64,000 bases of DNA, taken from the NCBI GenBank assembly GCA_002840765.1, contig PHCE01000019.1:1-64000 (forward strand). Direction: 5' to 3'. Made by a program: the position numbers and the translations under genes. Shown one piece after another: positions 35,909-43,459 of this stretch. Source of the stretch: Betaproteobacteria bacterium HGW-Betaproteobacteria-7. Lineage in GTDB: Bacteria > Pseudomonadota > Gammaproteobacteria > Burkholderiales > Rhodocyclaceae. The first letter of the stretch is position 1, and every line of letters starts with the position of its first letter. Below the pieces are notes generated by a model that was not told the DNA's origin, made no database searches, and worked only from the letters and a program-made list of their open reading frames with translations.

Positions 35909-36922
35909 TCAAGCCGCATCATCGGCGCGCCGTCGACGGCGCAGGCTTCCCGGGGAATAGCCGAAGCGTTTGCTGAAGGCGTGGATGAAATTATTGACGT
36001 GCGAATAGCCCAGGCGCTCGGCGAGCACCTTCATCGGCACCGAGCTTTCGAGGATCGCGGTATGGGCATCGCGCAACTGGCAGGTGCTCATGTAGGAATA
36101 GATCGACAGCCCGTAGCTCTGCATGAACAGGTCGTTGAGCGTCTTGGGCGAAATGCCGCACTGGTTCGCCAATTGACCCAGGGTCGGCACCTTCCCCTGG
36201 CGATGGGCGAGATCGTCATGCAGGCGGCGCACGATGTCGCGCTTGCGCACGAAGCGGGGCTGGCTCCGGGCGGTGATGGTCTGGTGAACGGCCAGCGCAC
36301 ACAGGTACTCGAGCGCTTTCGCCTGCGCGAACAGGCTCATCAGACTCCCGTCCAGTTCCGAGCCGACAAGGGCGCGTAGCGGCGCCGAAATATGCCGCGG
36401 TATCGTGGCCGCTTTCGCGACCGGCGCCGGGGTGAGACCCAGCCCGTCCAACAGTTGCCCGGCGAGTTCATCGCCCATGAGTTTGCCCAGGGTGGCATCG
36501 GTGATGGCAATGCCGATCAGCGGGTGGCCCAAGCCCGTATCGACGGCTGGAAAGGCGCAATGGTGGTCGCCATGACGGAAATAATTGATGGCCGACCGCA
36601 AATTTCCGCCTTGAATGCCGTGCTGAAATTCGCTTGAATCGTCGATTACTTCGACCACCAGGGTTGGCTCCGCAAAGCCGATCGGGAATTCACCAACCTG
36701 CAGCGGACGATCCGCTGGTTTCGGCTTGCGGCGCTGGTCCGCCCGAAAGACGATCAAGCCGTCGGCGAGCAGCAAGGTCTCGAACCAGCCGAGCTCCGTC
36801 TCAGGGCATAAAGGGTCATTTGCGGACGGTTCATCGCGGTCCGCCGCCGCGTCGATGCCGTCGAGCCTTGGATCGACAACCCAATGGACGTGAATGTTGC
36901 GGCTATTTTCCATAGAAGGCAT
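35909..36922 (-). CDS. AraC-family transcription regulator
   Basis: A 337-residue regulator with an N-terminal AraC-type sensing domain and a C-terminal double HTH (about 235-330): LGQLANQCGISPKTLNDLFM, then MKVLAERLGYSHVNNFIHAF and FGYSPGSLRRR. It lies upstream of, and in line with, the satellite catabolic genes and is the best candidate to act at the GGTAT repeats. The inducer is unknown, presumably an aromatic. A shorter start at 36913 (MENSRN) is equally possible. It is divergent from the PBP7-like gene. Confidence 0.88.
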   Translation of the reverse strand: MPSMENSRNIHVHWVVDPRLDGIDAAADRDEPSANDPLCPETELGWFETLLLADGLIVFRADQRRKPKPADRPLQVGEFPIGFAEPTLVVEVIDDSSEFQHGIQGGNLRSAINYFRHGDHHCAFPAVDTGLGHPLIGIAITDATLGKLMGDELAGQLLDGLGLTPAPVAKAATIPRHISAPLRALVGSELDGSLMSLFAQAKALEYLCALAVHQTITARSQPRFVRKRDIVRRLHDDLAHRQGKVPTLGQLANQCGISPKTLNDLFMQSYGLSIYSYMSTCQLRDAHTAILESSVPMKVLAERLGYSHVNNFIHAFSKRFGYSPGSLRRRRRADDAA

Positions 36923-37064
36923 ACGTTACTGCATAGTCCGGGAGCGATCACCAGCAACCTCTGCCGTCAGACAATGCACCCATTCCGCCGTTCCAGCAAC
37001 TGGCCAGGGGTGACATACCGCCGCACCGGCTTGAGCATTGGGGGGCGGTGCAAGCGAGGCCAAA

Positions 37065-37973
37065 ATGTTCAGATGTCTCTTCGTCCTCCTCGTCCTTGGC
37101 TATGCAAGCTGCGCCACGGCGGTTCCCTTTGCTTCCCGCTACGCGCTGGTGATCGAGGAAAGCAGCGGCAAGGTGCTGCTCTCCAAGAACGCCGATATCG
37201 AGGTGCCGATTGCCTCGCTGACCAAGCTGATGACCGCGATGGTAGTGCTCGATGCAAACCCCGACCTGGACGAACTGATCACCGTCGTCGACCCGGCTGA
37301 ACTGACCGGGGCGAGCTCCAGGACGCGCTTGACCGATGGCGGCATGCTGCCGCGACGAACCGTCCTCGAACTTGCCCTGATCTCGTCCGATAACCATGCG
37401 GCGGCGGCGCTCGCCTATGCCTACCCGGGCGGCGTCGACGCTTTCGTCGCGGCGGTGGCGGCCAAGGTGGACGAGCTGGGTATGACCCGCACCCGCATCG
37501 AGGAACCGACCGGCTTGTCGTGGAATAACCGCTCGACGGCGGAGGACCTCGCCAAGATGGCGGCCGCCGCAGCGGAGTACCCGGAAATCGAGCGCATCAC
37601 GACGACCAGCGAGACGACCGTCGATGTCGAGGGTCGTACGCTGGAGTACCGCAATACCAACCGCCTGGTCGGCCTGGACGGCTGGGACATCCTGCTCTCG
37701 AAGACCGGCTTCACGACCCCGGCCGGACGTTGCCTGATCATGCGCCTCAAGGCCGGCGGCCAAACTGTCATTGTCGTCCTGCTCAACGCGACCAGCCTGC
37801 CGCGCCGCACGCTCGACGCACTGAATGTGCGAAGCTTCCTGACCGGCGAGCCGATCGTGCGGACCCAGGCCAAGCAGCCAGCGCGCTCAGCGCGGGGGCG
37901 TCACAAGCTTCCGGGCAATACCCGAATGGCGGTCATGCGAACCGCAGCACCTTCGCAGGTAATTAGTCGCTAG
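37065..37973 (+). CDS. D-Ala-D-Ala endopeptidase, PBP7-like
   Basis: About 302 residues, periplasmic, with signal peptide MFRCLFVLLVLGYASCATA. The penicillin-binding triad is complete: SLTK (SxxK), SDN (SxN) and KTG. It is S11-family without the C-terminal PBP5 membrane anchor, hence most like PbpG/PBP7, which trims peptidoglycan cross-links. ATG 37065 is chosen because the signal peptide begins there. The C-terminal 40 residues are basic and look disordered. It stands alone. Confidence 0.88.
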   Translation: MFRCLFVLLVLGYASCATAVPFASRYALVIEESSGKVLLSKNADIEVPIASLTKLMTAMVVLDANPDLDELITVVDPAELTGASSRTRLTDGGMLPRRTVLELALISSDNHAAAALAYAYPGGVDAFVAAVAAKVDELGMTRTRIEEPTGLSWNNRSTAEDLAKMAAAAAEYPEIERITTTSETTVDVEGRTLEYRNTNRLVGLDGWDILLSKTGFTTPAGRCLIMRLKAGGQTVIVVLLNATSLPRRTLDALNVRSFLTGEPIVRTQAKQPARSARGRHKLPGNTRMAVMRTAAPSQVISR

Positions 37974-38072
37974 TTACTGACGGCGGGACGGTGGGAGGAA
38001 TACGCATTTTCGGATCACCGCGGTCATGATCGGCGCCCAGGGCGATGCCGGGTAGCGGCCCGGCGCCTTGCG

Positions 38073-38564
38073 CTACGTTTGCTTCGGATAGTCGAATACA
38101 ACTTTCGCCGGCCTTGCCGCAGCGATGCGCGACCATGACGTCGCCGCGAAGGTGAATTGGGCAACCGCGCAGGTCGGCATCCGGGAAATCTCGTCGGACA
38201 AACGCTGCGCCAGCTCCGTCAACTCGGGGTTGTGGCCAAAGAGCATCACGCACGTCAGCTCGTCACCGAGCTCACCGATAACCGCCAGCAGGGTCTCGGG
38301 CTCGGTGGCATACAGCCGTTCATCGACAACGATGTCCCCGGCCTTGTAATCGAGCGCGTCGGCGAAAATTTCCGCCGTCGCCAGGGCGCGACGCGCCGGA
38401 CTCGACAGGATCAAGTCGGGCTTCACCTGGCGCTTCGCCAAGCGTTTTCCCATCAGCGGTGCGTCCCGCTTGCCGCGGGCGGCCAACGGCCGCGCCTGAT
38501 CCGGCAGGGCAGGATCATCCCAATCCGACTTGGCATGGCGAACAAGGAATAGCGTTCTTTGCAT
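38073..38564 (-). CDS. sixA: Phosphohistidine phosphatase SixA
   Basis: About 163 residues of the histidine phosphatase superfamily. The catalytic RHG-type motif is LVRHAKSDW, followed by SSPARRALATAEIF and GHNPELTELAQRL with the second catalytic His. Its role in E. coli is removing phosphate from phospho-His of sensor or PTS proteins. The start is set at ATG 38564 (MQRTLFLVRHAKS); the frame is open further upstream but that part is not SixA. A hairpin GTAGCG/CGCTAC follows the gene (38051-38075). Confidence 0.88.
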   Translation of the reverse strand: MQRTLFLVRHAKSDWDDPALPDQARPLAARGKRDAPLMGKRLAKRQVKPDLILSSPARRALATAEIFADALDYKAGDIVVDERLYATEPETLLAVIGELGDELTCVMLFGHNPELTELAQRLSDEISRMPTCAVAQFTFAATSWSRIAAARPAKVVFDYPKQT

Positions 38565-38951
38565 GGAACCCTCCGCGACGGTCGTTCTTCGGCATTTTGT
38601 CATCGCCTGCGCTGCCTGACCGCCCAAGCCAGCGCCTCTCGTTAAATGGGTGTAAATGGATGTGGCATTGGCGCCCATGATTGCCTCAAGTGCCGTCCAG
38701 ATAAGCCCGAATACCTGCCCATTCCTGTGTCCACGAATCTAGCAAGCCCGACTGGTCGTATTAGTGGTGGCCGTTGAGCCCCATCTGCAGCGCCCCGCTG
38801 TATTCCTCCCACCAATGCCGGCTCGCGGCCGTACGTCTCCGACTCTTGCCCTAGGTGGGAGTGATGCCATTTTCATGATTGCTATCACTGGAACATTGAC
38901 AATCGCCCGTCGTGTGCCGAGAATGAACACATTGTGTATCCAGGGGATGTC
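38565..38951. other. Island left border: possible integrase remnant and promoter
   Basis: On the minus strand, 38619-38700 reads EAIMGANATSIYTHLTRGAG, reminiscent of the C-terminus of a tyrosine recombinase (LLGH-x-TT-x-IYTH) but short and degenerate. On the plus strand TTGACA (38896-38901), 17 bases, then GAGAAT (38919-38924) make a fair sigma-70 promoter for the RHH gene. No intact gene is seen. GC content drops from here rightwards. Confidence 0.35.
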
Positions 38952-39161
38952 ATGAGTGAAGACGTTGGTCTACGCATTCGCGTGGACGATAGGCTTAGGC
39001 ACGACTTCATTGAAACCTGCAAAGCGCTGGACACGACAGCAGCCCAAGTCCTACGTGCCTTCATGAGGTCGTACGTGGAGCAACATGGGGAAAAAATTCG
39101 ACAGGGCCAGCTTTTTGGCGCGCATGCGCCGTCGACTGGTTCAGAGTCGCTCATCCGCTAA
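38952..39161 (+). CDS. Small RHH-like protein upstream of the methyltransferase
   Basis: A 69-residue protein: RIRVDDRLRHDFIETCKALD then TTAAQVLRAFMRSYVEQHG looks like a beta-strand plus two helices of a ribbon-helix-helix DNA-binding fold (RelB/CopG type). No toxin partner follows; instead the double methyltransferase starts 28 bases downstream. It could be the controller of the restriction-modification genes. ATG 38952 is preferred to a start at 38934. Confidence 0.55.
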   Translation: MSEDVGLRIRVDDRLRHDFIETCKALDTTAAQVLRAFMRSYVEQHGEKIRQGQLFGAHAPSTGSESLIR

Positions 39162-39188
39162 ATCATTCGATCGCGATCAAAGCCACTG

Positions 39189-41390
39189 ATGAAGAAACTT
39201 ACGACAATTTCGCTTTTCGCAGGTGGCGGGGGGATGACCCTTGGCATCGGCAAGGCTGGCTTCGACACGCTCTTCGCAACTGACGTAGAGCCCTCGGCTG
39301 CGGCAACATTTCACCACAACCTTCCGCACGTCCCCTTCTACTTGGGTGACGTGCGCCGCCTCAGTAAAGAGCATATCGAAAAGGCTATCGGCAGAAAGAA
39401 GGTTGACCTAGTGGTCGGAGGCCCCCCCTGCCAGGGGTTCTCCACGATCGGCGATCAAAACCCTGCAGATCCGCGAAATGGGCTTTTTTGGTGCTTCGCC
39501 AGGGTGGTAGAGTCGCTTGCTCCTCCATGTTTCTTGATGGAGAACGTCAACTACTTGAGGACGCAATATGGCGGGCGCTACGAGCGAGAAATTGTTGAAG
39601 CATTCGAGCGACTCGGCTATCGCGTGTGGGTTACCACACTCAACGCGGCCGACTTCGGCGTCCCCCAGATCCGGAAAAGGGTCTTCTTCTTCGGGACCAA
39701 GTTGGACACCCCCTTCAAGTGGCCCACGCCTAGCCACGGGACGGCAGAAAAGGCACACACTACGGTGTGGGCTTCCATTGAAGACTTGCACGGGCACGAG
39801 GATATTGCCCGGAATCACTCGTTCCTTCGGCATGGTGAAACAGTAATTGCAAGATATCGATTGATACCGGAAGGCGGCCGCATGCCCCCACCGGCTGAAC
39901 TGCCGGAAGAAATTCGCCGAAAAAACTTCGGCAACACCTACAAGCGGCTGCACCGTGAGCGCCCCTCTCTAACTCTGGTCCCTGGGAACAACGCATTCCC
40001 TGTACATCCGATCGAGCACCGCAGTCTGTCTCCTCGCGAAGCGGCGAGACTGCAAACATTTCCGGATGACTACATGTTCCACGGTTCAAGGGCAGAACAA
40101 TGCAAGCTTGTTGGCAATGCAGTCCCAGTCTTGCTTGCTCAGCGGCTTGGCGAAGCGATTAAGGCCCATATCGCGGGAGAAGTCTCGATCATGGAAGGTG
40201 AAATGCCGCAGTCTCGTCCGTCCCAACAACTCTCATTAGCCACGAATGAAGACAAGCCGCAAAGAACGGTGAGGCCATCCGACATCAAGGCGGTTAGCTT
40301 TTTCTCCGGCATCGGCGGCCTCATGCTCGGTTTCCTCAATGCTGGCATGCGTGTGCTGGCCTCGTACGATATGAAGAAGAGCGTTGAGAAGAATCTCAGT
40401 ATCAACTTTCCGGGAATTCCACACGTACGCGCCGACGTTGCCGAATTAAGTCTTGACGAAGTCAAAGGCCAGTTGGCAGGCCACAAGGTCGATGTCGTGT
40501 TTGGTGGACCTCCCTGCCAAGGTTTTTCGATCTTTGGCCGGCGACGGTTCGTCAATACTCAAGATCACCGCCCTGATCAAGATGAGCGAAACGAACTATC
40601 TCTCAAGTACGTCGACTTGGCGATTGCTCTTTCGCCGAAGGTCATTTTCCTTGAGAACGTGAAAGGATTCACCTCCACACAACGGGGGGATTCAAGCTAC
40701 TTGGCCGAGTTGGAAGCACGCCTTCGAAAGGCAGGGTACGAAGTCGAGTATCGCGTCGTCAATTGCGCTGACTACGGAATTCCACAGCTGCGCGAACGCT
40801 TCATTCTAGTGGCGTGGGCCGAAGGCTTGCAGTTTCAGTGGCCGGAACCCAAGCACTTCGCCGCGCCCAAGGCCTGGCAGCGCGGATATGTCACGGTGGG
40901 CGACGTGCTCACGGATCTCATGGATCCGTCCACTTGTAGCGGCGAGTTCAGCCATTCACCGATGAACCATAAGGAGCTGGTTGTCGAGAGATACAAGCTT
41001 ATCCCCGAGGGAGGGAGGCTCCCGGAGAACGGCCTGCCAGAACATCTTCGAAAAGGTTATCGCTCCGACGACGTCAAGAACTACAGTCACGTTTATCGTC
41101 GTCTGTCCATGAGCGCGCCTGCGACTACCATGGTCCCCGGCCATAATGCATTTCCGGTTCATCCAGTTCTCCATCGAACCTTGACCGTGCGTGAGGCCGC
41201 TCGCATTCAGACGTTCCCGGACTGGATGAGGTTTGTAGGCACGCGCCAACAGCAGTGCACCCTGGTTGGAAACGCGGTCCCCCCACTGCTGGCCGAGATC
41301 TTTGCAAACAACATCGTCAAGACTATCAAAGGGAACTTCGGGTCGCAGGGCTACAAGCGTGACATCTATGACTTGGCGACTGCCGTATGA
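39189..41390 (+). CDS. Double DNA (cytosine-5) methyltransferase in one chain
   Basis: 733 residues containing two complete C5-methyltransferase domains. Domain 1 (about 1-330) has TISLFAGGGGMTLGI (SAM), GGPPCQGFST with catalytic Cys81, MENV, VPQIRKRVF and KLVGNAVP. Domain 2 (about 365-720) repeats these as VSFFSGIGGLMLGF, GGPPCQGFSI with Cys443, LENVKG, IPQLRERFI and TLVGNAVP. Both share IPEGGR and PG-N/H-NAFPVHP in the target-recognition region. Two domains usually mean an asymmetric site, one domain per strand. The stop overlaps the nuclease candidate (ATGA). Lower GC than the flanks suggests horizontal transfer. Confidence 0.93.
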   Translation: MKKLTTISLFAGGGGMTLGIGKAGFDTLFATDVEPSAAATFHHNLPHVPFYLGDVRRLSKEHIEKAIGRKKVDLVVGGPPCQGFSTIGDQNPADPRNGLFWCFARVVESLAPPCFLMENVNYLRTQYGGRYEREIVEAFERLGYRVWVTTLNAADFGVPQIRKRVFFFGTKLDTPFKWPTPSHGTAEKAHTTVWASIEDLHGHEDIARNHSFLRHGETVIARYRLIPEGGRMPPPAELPEEIRRKNFGNTYKRLHRERPSLTLVPGNNAFPVHPIEHRSLSPREAARLQTFPDDYMFHGSRAEQCKLVGNAVPVLLAQRLGEAIKAHIAGEVSIMEGEMPQSRPSQQLSLATNEDKPQRTVRPSDIKAVSFFSGIGGLMLGFLNAGMRVLASYDMKKSVEKNLSINFPGIPHVRADVAELSLDEVKGQLAGHKVDVVFGGPPCQGFSIFGRRRFVNTQDHRPDQDERNELSLKYVDLAIALSPKVIFLENVKGFTSTQRGDSSYLAELEARLRKAGYEVEYRVVNCADYGIPQLRERFILVAWAEGLQFQWPEPKHFAAPKAWQRGYVTVGDVLTDLMDPSTCSGEFSHSPMNHKELVVERYKLIPEGGRLPENGLPEHLRKGYRSDDVKNYSHVYRRLSMSAPATTMVPGHNAFPVHPVLHRTLTVREAARIQTFPDWMRFVGTRQQQCTLVGNAVPPLLAEIFANNIVKTIKGNFGSQGYKRDIYDLATAV

Positions 41391-42538
41391 ACACTCACGA
41401 CGTCTTGGCGTACGCTGTCGCCCAGGAAGCTGTTCGACGCCTTCGAGACGGTGCTGGGCCTTGGAATACTCTTTTTTCCTCCAACGCATATATCACGGCT
41501 TCCCGCGCATGGCCTGTCCCCGACTTCGTTCTGGTCGATAGCGGAAACGAGCTAACGATCGCTGCTGAGTTCAAGCCTCCGCTGCAGTCTAAGCGTGAGT
41601 ATCTGACGGGGCTGGGACAAGCAATTGCTTATTCGAAGGATTTTCACTATGCACTCTTGGTGCTGCCTGACATCGCCGATGACGGTTACCAGATTGCCAA
41701 CCATGTCGTCGACGTCCTGCGACAAGGCACCTTGGAGCATGTACCAGTTGGCGTCCTGAGCTACGACCCGGCAAGGTTCTCGCCGCTAAGTCCGTCCTTC
41801 ACAGAGGCACACTTCTTCTCGCCTCGCACAACGGCGCCAGCCAGCCTCGCGCACCTTGACAATAGCTTTTACGCCAAATGGCGAGAGATGAGCCCTCAAG
41901 AGGCTCTCCTTTACCTGTCCTTCTGCTATGACGAAATGCGTTCTCCTTCCTCCCATACCGGAACCATCCGAGACCGCGCCTTCGAACACTTGTGGCGTGA
42001 TATCCAAGAAGGGAAAGTAAGCCACTGGGCCGGCGGGACGCGCCACTATGCAATTGGATTGAAGACAGGGGTCAACAAGAACTACCGCAATTTCTTTTTC
42101 CACATAGGTTGGATCGAGGCAGACGGAGCCCTGACTAGGGAAGGTCTTGAGGCCCTACACATCGGCACCCTGTATGGCTCATCATCCCGCCCCTTCTTGG
42201 ACACGATCGCCACTGCAGCACTTACTACCGGCAAGCACCTGATCCTTTTTAACGCTATCAGCGAATTCCAAGATTCACTCGGTGGCAGCTTTCCTGAAGA
42301 AAAAGTCTGGCTTGACCAACTTGAGGAATATCTCGAAATGAAAGGGTTGCTGAAACGCAATCCAGAACGTGGAGCTGCGGCCGAGCGCGGGTCGGCGAGA
42401 CAGTTTCTCAAGGCCGAAAAACAGTTTTGGAAAAACCTTGAATTGATTGTCCCTAGAAAAAACCGCGTTTTTCACCCGGGCCGCGGCTTCATCTTCAACT
42501 GGTCGCGTATCACTGATCTACTTCAGACAGTTCGCTGA
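41387..42538 (+). CDS. Candidate type II restriction endonuclease, PD-(D/E)XK
   Basis: 383 residues, overlapping the methyltransferase by four bases, as restriction genes often do. WPVPDFVLV (Pro45-Asp46) and TIAAEFKPP (Glu61-Phe-Lys63) form a PD-(D/E)XK-type catalytic motif with normal spacing. The remaining 300 residues match nothing I recognise and may bind DNA; VWLDQLEEYLEMKGLL near the end is helical. With the double methyltransferase the site should be asymmetric. Function is inferred from motif and position. Confidence 0.7.
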   Translation: MNTHDVLAYAVAQEAVRRLRDGAGPWNTLFSSNAYITASRAWPVPDFVLVDSGNELTIAAEFKPPLQSKREYLTGLGQAIAYSKDFHYALLVLPDIADDGYQIANHVVDVLRQGTLEHVPVGVLSYDPARFSPLSPSFTEAHFFSPRTTAPASLAHLDNSFYAKWREMSPQEALLYLSFCYDEMRSPSSHTGTIRDRAFEHLWRDIQEGKVSHWAGGTRHYAIGLKTGVNKNYRNFFFHIGWIEADGALTREGLEALHIGTLYGSSSRPFLDTIATAALTTGKHLILFNAISEFQDSLGGSFPEEKVWLDQLEEYLEMKGLLKRNPERGAAAERGSARQFLKAEKQFWKNLELIVPRKNRVFHPGRGFIFNWSRITDLLQTVR

Positions 42539-42603
42539 CCCGTTACTGGCCGGCCACCTTGGTGGAGGGATGCGATGCGGAGCTGGTGCTGAGGAGATGT
42601 CGT

Positions 42604-43065
42604 ATGGCCGACATACTGTCGCCTGCCGAACGGTCGGAACGGATGTCCCGCATCACGGGCAAGAACACCGCGCCTGAGCTTGCGCTTCGCAAGGGCCTGC
42701 ATGGACTCGGGCTTCGTTATCGGCTGCACGGCGCCAGCCTCCCAGGCAAGCCGGACCTCGTCTTCCGTCGCTACAAGGCCGTTGTTTTCGTCCATGGCTG
42801 TTTCTGGCATCGCCACTCAGGATGCAAGGTAGCCTCAACGCCAAAGAGCAACGTCTCGCGAAAACGGCGCGAAAACGGGGTCAGACCACTGTTTTCTTAC
42901 ATGAACGAGGCTCGTCGTCTTCCAGGAAAAATCCGAGCGTCGGAAGAACGGTATCAGGACGAGTGGCGGTTCTCTGTCCGTGGTGTCGTTGCCGTCCTGA
43001 CCGATAGTGCCAACCCCGCCGATTACATCAAGAAAATCCGTCTGCGCGACAAGGAGTTGGCGTAA
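42604..43065 (+). pseudogene. Truncated Vsr endonuclease joined to a BRO-domain fragment
   Basis: The first 83 or so residues are Vsr, the T:G mismatch endonuclease that guards cytosine methylation sites: MADILSPAERSERMSRITGK, catalytic Asp51 in LPGKPDLVF, and FVHGCFWHRHSGCK with zinc ligands. The Vsr C-terminus, including the last zinc Cys, is missing. From residue 100 the frame reads KIRASEERYQDEWRFSVRGV then VAVLTDS, like the start of a phage BRO/antirepressor N domain, ending at TAA. The codons after that stop (GWGQ) continue the BRO pattern, so a second lesion is likely. ATG 42604 is used; upstream sequence is not Vsr-like. Confidence 0.7.
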
Positions 43066-43459
43066 GGGTGGGGGCAAGTTGCCCCCACCCTTTAGTCAAT
43101 TTCCAGGCCATGCGTAGGCCGGACACCGATGCGGTGCCAACAGGGGTACAACCAGTCCCGCCTTTCGCTATCAATCAAAAAAGCAAACCTTGGGTGGCTG
43201 AGATATTTCGGTCTTGCGAGGGAGGTGTCGTGATACTTCGTCACGGCTTGAGGCCGTGCTGGAAAGTGGATTCCCTGCCCCGAATAGAAGGTGCTGACGA
43301 TTTTCTTGCGCCTCGATTGCATTGTCGGATAATCAATTTTGTGCACTTGTGCTAATTTTTAATCATTTTTAAGCGCGCAAAACTCGTTTTGGATTACGTG
43401 GCGCATCTGCGAATCATCTTTGAGCGGGCTGAATTGATGTTGTGCAAAGGAGCCTTGTC
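43066..43459. other. AT-rich right border of the island, with perfect hairpin
   Basis: GGGTGGGGGCAA (43066-43077) and TTGCCCCCACCC (43079-43090) form a perfect 12-bp inverted repeat around one base, followed by TTTAG; it could end transcription of the island. Beyond it to 43459 no convincing gene is seen on either strand, though short open frames exist. The sequence is AT-rich just before the fic gene (43335-43370), where its promoter probably lies. Confidence 0.5.

Noticed and set aside
43092-43346. Minus-strand frame of 84 codons in the island border
   Set aside because: No start signal, no recognisable motif and no conserved-looking segments; treated as non-coding.
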